Positions 13,518 through 25,500 of a stretch of 64,000 bases of DNA are shown here, one piece after another. The translations under genes and the position numbers were made by a program. The notes under the pieces were generated by a model. That model was given only the letters and a program-made list of their open reading frames with translations, was not told where the DNA came from and ran no database searches. Position 1 is the stretch's first letter. The number at the start of each line of letters is the position of its first letter. This stretch comes from Capitella teleta (taxonomy: Eukaryota; Annelida; Polychaeta; Capitellidae), in the NCBI GenBank assembly GCA_000328365.1, contig KB303456.1, positions 169,488-233,487 of the forward strand. Reading direction: 5' to 3'.

Positions 13518-16500
13518 AATAAAAACACGATTACGTTTATCCAATTTCAAACGTGCCTAATCTCCCGCCATTAGCATTCTGTAGAAGGAACCACCAACGA
13601 TTCTTAATTAAATCCTCACTCGTGCAATAAATGCACACTACGATGAACAGCCAACAAATGAACACACACCCCAACATTGAAGACGATTCTAATCAGACTT
13701 CTCGGCATTCAGGAGAACTGCAGACAGTAGATCAGTGATTAAAACCGCTAATGGATCTAGTTCGATCTGGGTATCCCACGCCCCATCCCCTCCCCCTCAA
13801 CGAGGAAATGGGGCGCGAACTGAAAGCAGACGAGCAGCGATTCCTGCTGAGATTTGAGAGCAATTTGACAGGGCCCTGGTGACGTCAGAGCAAGTGTCCG
13901 TGACAGGAGATCTGCGAATGACAAACGTTAGCAGAGAACCAACTGATTGGATTCATTAACACAGAACAGAGAGAGAGAATAAAAAGTGGCTCCATTTCAA
14001 TATTGCCTCCTGACTCTGACAAGCGTTGCTTCTGGGCGAAGGAAGCAATGTTCGAGCTGGGCACACAAAGAGACACGGCTGCGAATCGCAAAACACACAA
14101 ACCAACAACAAGTCGTCGTGTTAACAAAATTCAGACAACATAAAACTTAGGAGTAATCGATGAAAACACCAGCGGCAATATTCAAGAAGCATTAGCCGAG
14201 AAGAGGGAGCTCACACACGTGTGTGCGTATACTGGTCATGCACGTGTGCATGTACAAGTCACACACACAGGTAAAGTATACACACCTGCCTTTACCATGC
14301 AACTGACGCCTTATATGGCACGATTAATACAACAGACAAAATCATAACATTGACATCTAGAAAATAAAATTAAAAAAAACCCTACAATAATAAAATTTAC
14401 CTGTGATATTTCTTACAAAATGCTCCAGTGCAAAAGTACAATAAAGTCACCCCTCTGACACACAAAAGAAAAACCATGCTTATTACAAGACAATTAAACT
14501 ACCTTGAATTTGATATTCGCAGATTGACAGTGGAGTGAAGCAGGCGCCTAGGCCCTGCATCGCAAGCGGCGCAAAGAGAGGAGGAGGCACGCAGAAGAGG
14601 CGCTGCTTATAAGAAGCACGCCGGCAGCCAGCGTCGCAACACATTCGCCATGAATGACAGCAACAGCAGCAGCAGTATGGAGGAGGTCGCCAACTCAAGT
14701 GTGAACGCCACCACAGCAGGCATAGCGAAGGTGGACATGTTCAGCGAGATCTTAGGCGTGTGGGTGACCGGAGTGTTCTGTCTGCTCGGTTTAACGGGCA
14801 ACGCACTATCGTTCGTCGTTCTGCTTCAGGCGTTCCGCCGTTCGACCATGTTCTTCGTTCTCCGCGCGGTCGCAGTGTCCGACGGTGTCTTCCTGCTGTG
14901 TGCTTTCATCATGCAGACGGTGGTCAACATTTTCTCCACGACGACCACCATCAGCTGGCTGGACCGTGCTTACGTCCAGTTCTACCTGTGGCCGGTCATG
15001 ATGACCACGCAGATGACCACCGTGTGGCTCACGGTTCTCGTATCGCTCGAGCGATACGTGGCGATCTGCTTCCCGCTCAAAGCAGCGGCCACCTGCACCA
15101 TGAGCAAAGCCCGTCGCGCCGTCGCAACCATTGCCATCACGTCGACGCTCTACAACATCCCGCGCTACTTCGAGATGGCCGTCGATTCAGACAACTCGAC
15201 ACTGGTGCGCACGGAGCTAGGCAGCAACCTGTACTACAGGTATATCTACAACTGCGTCATGTACTCGCTGTGCCTCTACTTCATACCTTTACTCGCGCTA
15301 GCGGGGCTCAACGCCAAATTGGTGCTCGCCCTGCGCAGAGGCAAACGCCAGTGGCAGTCTCTGCAAGTCCGGCAGAAGAAAGAGCAGAACTTGACCATCA
15401 TCCCGCTAACAATCGTTCTGGTGTTCTTTGTGTGTGGCAGTCCAGCGCTAACAGTCAACGTCATTGACTCCATCACTCCGCACGTGTTCAGTCAGCGAGC
15501 GTTCATCAACTTCATGCTGGTCGGCAACTTCCTCGTCATCCTAAACTCCGCCAGCAACTTCGTCATCTACTGCCTCCTCGGCAAGAAATTCCGCACGCGT
15601 CTCTTGGAGCTATGCCAATGCGTGCGACGCCGCCAGCACCGCCGCGGCTGTCAGCGCGGAAAATACACCTCGGTGCAGCAACTCATGCACCAAACGCAAG
15701 TCTCGGACTTCTGACAGCAAGAGTCCCGCTGGATCCAGGCGCAAGTACATAACGGAAGTGCCCTCCGGCGGGCGAAACACGGTCCGTGCGAGGCATACGC
15801 CCTGCGGACCTGGCAGAGACCCGGGTTCCGCGTGCCGACGGCGTCACAGCGAACCATGGAGAGCAGCAGCGTCTGCAGTGAGTGAAGCTAAGCGCTTCGG
15901 ACAGCCGACGGCGGCGGTCCGAAGTGGCCTGACCCCGGTGACACTTGACCCCGAGCGAGATCCATCTCCATCGAAGATGAGGCCAACAGACAGCATCGAT
16001 TTATCGCTGCACGCTTGGATACGTCCGCCGCTGTGACGTCATCCAGAATAAAAAACATATCAGGATTGTTATAAAAGGAAGAAGATGAAGTCGGAGATTC
16101 TCCGTCCAAATATTCCTGGTTTTTTTTTTTTTTTTTTTTTTTTTAATCCCGAATTAACAAAGTTCGGGCACCCAGGAGCTAAAAACTGACGTCAGTAGAG
16201 AGCAACTCTTTCTGTTGACTAAATCGCATTGACACGTGTCTTGAATGGCTTCAGACTGATGACACAAAAATTGTAAAACATAATAATACAAATACATATT
16301 ACATAAATGACCCTGCAAAAATGCTCTTGGCATTAATGTTGACCAGTGGTATGTGCAATACGGAAAATGAAATAAAAACAAATTATCACAAAGGTCTTTG
16401 CGTTAAATTATACATAAAATACAATCATGTTCTCCAGTGTGCGAAGTCATCAATCAGCTTAATATTGGAAGGGCGGTGGATGCCTAATGTCTCCTAGTAA

Positions 16501-19500
16501 TCCACTCCAAACTGCTTTATATAAATTGAACAGGTTGCTTCATGCAGGGTAAATATAATGGTTGACATAATCCTCATGTTGACCTGTTCAATTCAAGCTT
16601 AAATGGCGGAGTTTGGCTCATAATTAATTAATCGTGGCTTCCAGTTCACATTGAAACGTTCGAATTCGGAGTCTTTTCAGTTTTTCAGTGATTGCGTCGT
16701 TTGAAACACTCCGCCAACAACAAAAAATAAAATAAAATAAAAACAAAACAAAACCCGAAGCGGATGCAATCGGAGACTCTCGCAACAAGCATATAGTTAA
16801 AAGAAAAGCGAATTTGCAGTTTACAAAGTACTGTGATAATACGCCATTGACACCGCACCCCAACACGAGATAAACCCACGGCGGTATAACCACGCACCAC
16901 CCAAACACACACCAACAATGGCAAAACCTAGAGTGAGGCCATCAGCCATGATACGCAGCATACTCACTCAAACTCAGCAAGAATGCTGCTGCAAGGCGAA
17001 AGGCTGAAAGAAAACAGAAACCCATCGCAATGCGAACACGGTGCGCTAAGCATCGATAACTGAACAAGACGTCGGTATCTGTTAGGAAACGTTAGGAAAC
17101 GTTAAGAAACGTTAGGCTGACAGATGAATGGTTTTATCAGCACGGGGTATCAGCGGAAGATGCTCAACGGTGGTTGAGTAGTGGGAGGCTACGAGGGTGA
17201 ATGAAGTAGGTCAAAGAGCAAGGGTCATTACGCAATCGCAAATTACAGAGGAAGCGTTGATATAAATGTACTGGTGAACAAAAAGGCTGTGCGATGCGGT
17301 TTTATTGCCTACAATGACCAATGTCCATGCAAATTCGGGCGAATTTCAACCCTTTTTCCTTTCTCGCGATTCCAATCTGCAGCCCCAGGTATACACCGAG
17401 AGGAGAGGGGGGGGGGGGGTTAATAAAAAAAAAACTCGGAGATTCATTAGCTTTAAAACACGAGCAGTATTCTTCATTCATTGATCTCGTGAAATCGTAT
17501 ATTCTTCATTATTGGTGCCGAAATTTGAATTATAAACCATTTCACATCAAATTCTTGAAATTTGCATATACGGTAATTAGCAAATCACGTGACAGATGAT
17601 CATGTGATCTCTGTCAACAAAACGAGAAAGCACTTGCAAATGATACATTACGCTCGATACGCAATCTTTGGCACAATATATCGACGTGCATTCAAGACAA
17701 TGCGTCATTTCGACACCGCGTCGAGTCAGTTTGCTGACATTATCTCAGTGAAGAATGCCCTCCTAAAAGGAGGTTCCTAGTTAATTAGGCAAACACAAGT
17801 AGCAGACACCGCGTAAATAAAGTTAATAAATACGTGCACACGGTTCACCTTAGCCTCTCTGTGGCAAATAAACCGGAGCTAGAATAATAAAACAATTTGT
17901 TTTCGCCAATGGAGAGCGGTTACGTAACATCATGGAAATGCGGTTGAAGGCCTGACTTGTATATTAATTCCGCAGAATGATGCTGCGTAGGTGATAAGAA
18001 GATCAAAGGAAAGGACAACAAGGTGTGCCGCCTTCCATCTATACGAGGGAGTGCCTTTGTCGCAGACTCTTTTGTGGCACATTCAAGGTCAACAAGATTA
18101 ACTCAAAAATAAAAAAAATTAACCCAAAACATACAATATGAAAATTAACCAATATTGTAATTAGTAACAGGACCAATTAACTAATTAACGCTTCATCACA
18201 GGAATCGGTAAGAAAAGAAAAGAAAAACTAACAATGTAAAAATGCTATCTCGTCAAGCGATATGACCCGTTGCCTGGCAACCAAAGGTCTCTGAGCTACG
18301 AGGATAAAAAAAAAAAAACTGCGCGTGATAAGACGAACAAGATGGAAAGAAAGGTTAAAGGTCGCGGTAAAAAAAAAGAAGCACACGCGAAAAGAAATTA
18401 ACTAACACGATTAGTAAATAAAACAACTTAATCCGACAATCAAACAAAAATAATATAAAACCAGTAGAAGGAACACAAAAGAAGTGTCTGCTTGTAAATG
18501 AACATTGCATAAGAAACAATTGCAACCGAAGATGTCCATTACACGTGTCCATTACACAGAGTACAACAATCAAGCTGACCAGAGGATCGCCAGTGTGTTG
18601 TCCTGACGGGATTACGTAACACTTCGCAGGAGATGATCGATACGAGAGACGTCATTACGCCGCGTTAAAGAGATCTGCTTCCTCGATCTTCAAATAACTC
18701 GTACACATTTGCAGGAACAGGTTGCAATATGAGCTGAACATGAAGTCGTACAAACATTATACCGAACGGTGAGATGATTTAAGCCGAAAATAAAATGACG
18801 TCACCGAATAAATCAGTGACGTCATCAAAACGTATGCTCAAGGAATCCGTTTCCAAAACAGCACCGGGCTAATCACGGTGTTTGGCAAACAGAAAGTCTA
18901 AAAACGAGCGCAAAAAAAAAATGCGTAAATAAAACGCGCACAAAAGGACACGCCCCCTCCACCGAAAACAACGAGTCACGCGTCGTAAGTCATGACGTCA
19001 TGATTGAAACAGGAGAGGCGTTTGAGAACTGCACAAGGTGTTGCAAGCAAAGTGTGACAGGAAGAAGCACTAGGAATGCGCCAAGTGCCTCCGAACCATC
19101 GCAGGCAACAGCTTCTGTGTAATACGGCAACAGCAAAAAAAAAAAAAAAAATTAAAATATATATATATATATAAATGTAAATAGATAAAATAAATACAAT
19201 AAGCAGAGCGACCCTATTTATATTAAGTCAAATTACATTACATCCTAAGCTGGCAGTTTTTCTGATAGCTCCGTAACCATAGCAACGAGGAAACAGGGTA
19301 ACAACCTTGATTCAAGAGAAGGATTCTGGACGCAAATTTAGACGCCGTCAGTTTGTTTTTCAGCCAACTCCGAGGCGTTTACATCCTAACGGATATTTCC
19401 ACGCGATATCCGTACACTGACCAACGTAATCACCGTTCATCATTAACCCATGACGTACTTATCGTTTTCTTCTTTCTTTCTTTCGGTGATAAGATAAGAT

Positions 19501-22500
19501 AAACATGAAAGGAGAACCAGGTTGCTGAGACATTAAAACCAAGCACAAGACTCCTTCACTCCACCAAACTCATCAAATTAATCTGTCACACAGGAAAACA
19601 CTGCCTTAATTAAATTAGCACGGTTTCATTCCCTTTCATTCAGCAAACATTTCCTCCTCTCCTTTGATACTAACCAAAAGCTAAATCTGTTCTTCTCTCC
19701 CTTCTCCTTCCAATCTAATAAAACTCTTCTTCTTTTTCCAGACAGAAATTTAAATTTAGATCAAACATTCGCATTCGAAATCACGCAGAAATATTCTAAA
19801 CGGCTCAGTCGTGCGAGGCGTCCAATTACTTCCAGCGACAGACTTGTACGAAGTGGGTTCGTGTTATATTCGTGTATAACTACTTCTCGAAGCACAGCCA
19901 GCGGTCAAACCAACTGAGCTACTCTGTGGTCCTTGGATTTCAATAAGATAACGATCTGTGCGCACGGCAGATAAGATAAAATTTAAGATCAGCGGAATAG
20001 CAAGCATTCTGATTCACCCTCACGAACCACGCAGGCAACAAGATGAAAATGAAATTGGTAAATGAACATAAAAAGGGAAAACACGAATAGCACCATTGAA
20101 GCCATCGAAAGGTCAGGAGAAAGCAGAAAGGTCAAGAAAAGAAGCATATGAAAGCGAATACCCATCGTGACGCAATCGGCGAATGATCACCATAGCAACG
20201 TTTGCGATTCACGAGGGCAGGGGCCACGTGACATGCTGACCTCTGAAGTGACGTCTCGTCAGACAGGAGCAACATATGCTCAGGCGTAAGAGGAAAGCCC
20301 GCCAGCCAGCCGTCCGGTGAGCGACACTTGCTGAAGACGTCTCCGCCTTCCTCTCCGTCTGTCTCCCCGGGAGTGATGCTGACTGTCGATTGCGCGGAAC
20401 TTACGGCAACCGAAGCCAAGCACACGATGCTCGACAACACGAATTACGACCGCGTCACGCAGCGAAGCGTCCCTCACAACACGACGACGCTCCGGGCGAA
20501 GGAGCTTTGCTTCAGAGCGCGAGTTATACGTAATAAAGGCAGAATGCACCCAGTGTTATAGTCCAATGACGACACACCGATAATTAGCTAATCGCCGACA
20601 CCCAAAAACAACAACAAAAACAACCAAACAAATAACAACAACAAACAAGGAGCTTCCAAGCAACGAATTTCCATTTTAGAAACCATAAAAAAAAAATACA
20701 CAATACACAAGTATCCTCAGAGAAGGGCAAAGTTTCAAACAAAGTTTCGTTGAAGCAAAATCAAGATTTACATCCAATTAAAGACATATTTAATGAGGCC
20801 TGGATTAACCAGCGAACAATTATTTCCCTGCAAGCAAACCGGGCAGAGGAAGAAAATGGACCAACAGAATCAGAGGAACAAAATCTATAAGAGAGCAAGT
20901 AGGCCACTAACGAGAGTCAGCACAGGTGGCGGTATAAGCTCACACTAATTAATTAAAGCCAATTAAACACAGCTCCGGAAGCACTACCTGTGATGCTGCG
21001 TGTAGGTGAGTAGCAAATCAGCTAATTGGGATTAAGTTTGCTTAATTCTACTATAAATAAACCGAGAAAGGCAAGGCGCAACTCGCATCCTGGGGGCTGA
21101 TCATTACGGAGACATTTTTCTCGGTTGATTCGCGGCCGAGATCTCTTCCTTCTCCTCAACCGCGTGCGGTTTTCTTCTTTTTATGGTTAAAACACAAAGC
21201 CGAAGACATCCTGCCCGCGTCACTAGGGTCGCGTTGAGGGCGCCACAACCTACCTCCTGGAGGAAATTCATTTTTTATCACCAACAATGACAAGACCATC
21301 ATGAGGCCAAGGACTCAATTACCCCCCCCCCTCCCTCCCGCCTACTAACACACGAAAAAGCGGTGCAAGAAAAAGAAAGAAGAAAAAGAAAGAAGAAAAA
21401 CCACACATTCGTGACTTCCCACCAGTAAAAGCAACCCCACCTTCCCCACTCCCCACCTTCCCCACTCCCGAGTAATTTTTAATCCACCAAACTCACAACC
21501 ACAAACGGAGATGAGGAAGAGAAGAAGAGAAGAAAAGGGGGAAAAAAAAGGCGTGAAGATTCGTCATGAAGATGGCATTAGCGCCGCTCATGGGCACACG
21601 GGCGCTAATGCCAAGGGACAATTGCTGCCGCCATAATACCGAAACCTCGGCTTTCATGGCCTGATTAACGCGGTGTCGAAGGGTGAGCCCCGAGGGGTCC
21701 ATACTACGCCCTACACACACAGAAGGTCAAGGCCACGAGGTCGTTCTGCAATTTGGAAGGCATCAGCCGAATCACCGATCCCTGATCGACGAGAGGAGAA
21801 TGGGAGAGTACTTGGAAGAGGGTTTGAACCGAGGGGGAAAGCTTCCTCTTTCGACGCAGAATGATATGAAATAACAGCACACGAAACCAGAAACCCGTTT
21901 TGGTTTTTTTTTTGTTGTGTCAAGGCTGAAGATGCAATGAGAATTAGAAGGATAAAAAACACACGCCGATGATTGAAAGAAAAGTTACACAACCGAAAGA
22001 CAAGGAAACACGATATATGTTATTCACAAGAAGCCAGCTGCGCCGAGAGTAACATTTAATTAAACACACACAAAAGTGGACGACATTAATGAATCAACAC
22101 GAGCAGTGAAACAAAAGACTTAATTGTTCAACGCTGCGGTCGCCTGGAGTCAGGAGGGAAGGGGGGGGGGGGGCGTGGCCCAAATACGAGGACAGGGTTT
22201 GTTAGTCTCGATGCTTTCACAGCAATGCTATTTCCTCCCTCATATCTATCTCACTCTACGTTGTCATAGGCTGGGTGATGATGATGATGATGATCTCATC
22301 GTTACCATGGTAACAAGAGAACCACAAAAAGTCCCTTCCGTGTTTCAACATCACCGTGAACCAGATATTTCAACAACAAAAATATAAATATAAAAAATAA
22401 AAGTGAAATTTTCCAGAGAGAAAACTCCCAAAAGGAATGGCGTCGGAACGAGAGTGGACTTCCGGTTAAGTGGAGCATATATTTCCTTGCTGCCACGATG

Positions 22501-25500
22501 GGTGATCAGTCTCTGTATGGATGGAGACTGGCGACCGACATCCAATGTATTCTCATCCATAAGAATTGACGTAGAGAAAACTGATGCATGGCCCCAATGC
22601 ATTGATCTAAGTAACAGACGACCAGCGTCCTCCAATGGTCGCAGTTCTCAAATGGAATTACCAAAAGTGCATTGACCTGGCCGCCATATTGACTCAAAAA
22701 AAAAGAAGAAGAATCAAAACCAAAAAAAATCGCCATTTTGTGTCCAGAATGTGATGATTTATAGAAGATCTTTTTATGTATTTCTGAAATGAAAGTGGCA
22801 TTGATTCCTCACTGAAAACTGCAATGCGAAACCTCAAATATCGAAATGAGAAATGTCAACGCGGAAGGAGATGAACGATAAGCCATAACTCGCTATTTGT
22901 TCAAGTCTGTCTGGCCTAAGGATGGCAATGTGAGGAATTATTGAAACAAACTAAAACTCGTCCAAGCATTTTTGAATTTACAAAAAAAGAGAACAGTGAT
23001 TGAATTGTACTACTCATCAACAACTTATACATGCAGGTATAGTCATAAATAACAATAATAAAATAAATAAAAATGCAACTATTATTAATCAAGGCAAACA
23101 ATCAATTAGATTATGCTTCCTTTCCTAATACTAATAATATAAATTAATAAATATTAGATAAGTCAAAAGTCAAAATGTAAACTCTTCGATTCTCTGCTTG
23201 CGTTTGAAACAATTCTTCAACCAACCAATGAGGCTTCGCGCGTGCATTCTTCGTTTGTCCATTTGTTTGTCCATTTGTTTGTCCATTTGTCCCATACATA
23301 AACCTCGCTCATAAGCAGCAAACCTGCTTTATTGCTGTTTCCAAATCCAGAACACGATGACCAATGGATGACCAGTATAAGCTAATTGCATACAAATTAA
23401 GGTCAAGTTAACAAGTGTCTGAAGGCGACACCCGCCAAAAAAAGGTTGCTATGGTAACGAATCAACACAAACCATTCGGCTTCGTCGCCTCGAGTCGGAA
23501 AATGATGATAAAATCAATATCTTGAGTTATATAGGGTTGATAGCCTATCACAGGACGTTTGAATCGACTGATTCTCACTCAATTTAACAATGAAAACAGA
23601 AAAATAAAAATAAATTGAGTATTTTTGCCAATTTATGTGTAAATATGTGGTCGATTGTTCCGAGACAATATTAACTCAATCTCAGCTGACCGATTATAGC
23701 GTTATGATTATTATGTTTATGCGTTATGATTTCCGACCAAATCAAGTGAACATTCAATGGAATTGTGAGTGCGTTGATAAAACTTTATTACCCTTGAGTT
23801 TATGGTGGAGAGCTATGACGTCATCACACCCAGGAGAGAGTGGGGTAGGAGACTCAATGCCCCGTGCCCTAATTGAACTGAATGAAGCAGGAGTATCACA
23901 CACAATTGCCACAAAGGGGTCATCTTAGATTGAGTGCTTTGGAGTCGGGAGCACATAGAATTCAGGAGAGAGCAACGAAAACGCGGAATTCTGACAATTT
24001 ATGGTTATCACATATAGTTAGGTCTCGCGTAATCCAGCCTATTCGCGAGCCAGCCTTGCTTGACTGGAATATTGAGAATCTTTGTGAATAACAAAATACG
24101 GATCATTAATATTCTTGTATCCTGGTACACTATGTAATCTGGAGTTATGTTTATCCTGCAGTTTCCATGGGAACTAATACTGCTAAGACGCAATGGCTTT
24201 AGAGGATGGATGAAAAGCATGCTATAATAAATGATAAATATATAAATTCGCATTTATCTCTTCAGATTATGTTGGTGAAGTATTGCCAAAGTTATCAATT
24301 CGAAGTCAGAAGAAAATCCCTCTATTGACATATAAATGATTCACGTTTATAATCAAGACTATATTATAATACGTTATGATTATTGAAGAATAGTGTGAAG
24401 ACAAAATGCGTTATGATTCAGACCGAAAAGTGCGTTATGATGCATGATGAACAAGTCAAAATGCGTTGTGATATCCAGCACCCATAACATTGGATTTACG
24501 CATTTTCCACTCGTAACCTCAGAAAACAAATTCCGTTCAGATCAGAAAACACAGAAACATGCAAACCTCACGAATCCAGTGGCATGGAAACCAACGAGGC
24601 CAACTCAGTTGATTTTATGAAATCACAGCACACGTGGCACCGCGCACCAACATGCTCAGGCAGAACCTTCGCTTTACATGCTATATCGCAGCATGACTTT
24701 GCTTTATGCATAATGTTCGCTTAATGAGATATCATCAAATACATGCCGTGGTGTATTTGCGATCCATCTCTCCTTAATTTCGCTATAAATCGGCAGATTG
24801 CCTCGGTATTTCAACTGATCAGTGAAGCCCTAGTTCCAGCATCTACTGCTGCGTGAGTGGCGCCACTGGTCGCAATCACAAAAGTGGATGAGGTAATCAG
24901 CGTTCTCAGTTTCAAAGTACTTCTACCTTAGCTACCGAGATTTGTGCTCTCAAAACATTCTGATGTAAATTTGATCAAAACACCATGATTAAGTGTATGC
25001 GGTGCAAGATCCACGAGAAAGTCGCATTTGAAATCGGCAGAGCACGGTTGCTATGATAACGATGGGATGTTGCAGGCAAAAAGAGGATAAACTTAAATTT
25101 GATGTCAAAATGTCAAAATCAAATTTTTTTTACCAGTCAACATTTTTCCCTTTTACACTTTAGAGGGAGAACAATTCCACTTTGGTGATGCGAGGCCACA
25201 AGAAATCCCTCACAAAGTGGAAAAATATTACATAAAATCCTACCGCCATATCTTCATCCTCCTCCTCCTCATCATCATCTTCCTCCTCTTCCCCTGCACT
25301 ATCAACAATCCACGCTGCTTGGTAAGTTGAAGTTCCCTTCGGAACTTTTTTCACAGATTTTTTCCTCTTGTTTTCCGCTGACAAACAAAATTTCTAATTA
25401 CACAAATCATTAAACAAACTCCTGACAACAACCTTCCGCTTCTTGGAGTTCCTCTTCTGTCGGCCATGTTTGTTCAGCGTCCATTTCATCGGGAATATTC

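Larger units (their letters stand above)
9121..25243 (-). other. TSR1 intron 9 (about 16.1 kb), host of a nested GPCR gene
   Basis: The donor is ATGGCG|GTAGG at 25243 and the acceptor is TTTCCCAG before 9120. Besides the nested plus-strand GPCR it holds a C12A14 tract (12953-12978), an AAATAAAG/CAAT simple-repeat block (13375-13515), a tRNA-like SINE remnant (19850-19930), a 13-bp-arm hairpin (21573-21613), a (GAT)n run near 22280, several TGACGTCA and X-box palindromes, and a GC-richer patch at 20200-20560. I see no other gene in it. Confidence 0.85.

Noticed and set aside
14977-15060. Loss of the conserved helix-3 cysteine in the GPCR as a sign of decay
   Set aside because: The frame is intact with all helices, and as far as I recall insect FMRFamide-type receptors also lack this cysteine, so it is probably a family trait.
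14760-15467. 235-codon plus-strand frame overlapping the GPCR
   Set aside because: It is an alternate-frame shadow of the GPCR. It lacks transmembrane segments or any domain and arises from the GC-rich codon use.
20280-20560. GC-rich frames on both strands, one with a signal-peptide-like start
   Set aside because: The apparent start is GTG, several frames overlap, and no splice or domain support exists.
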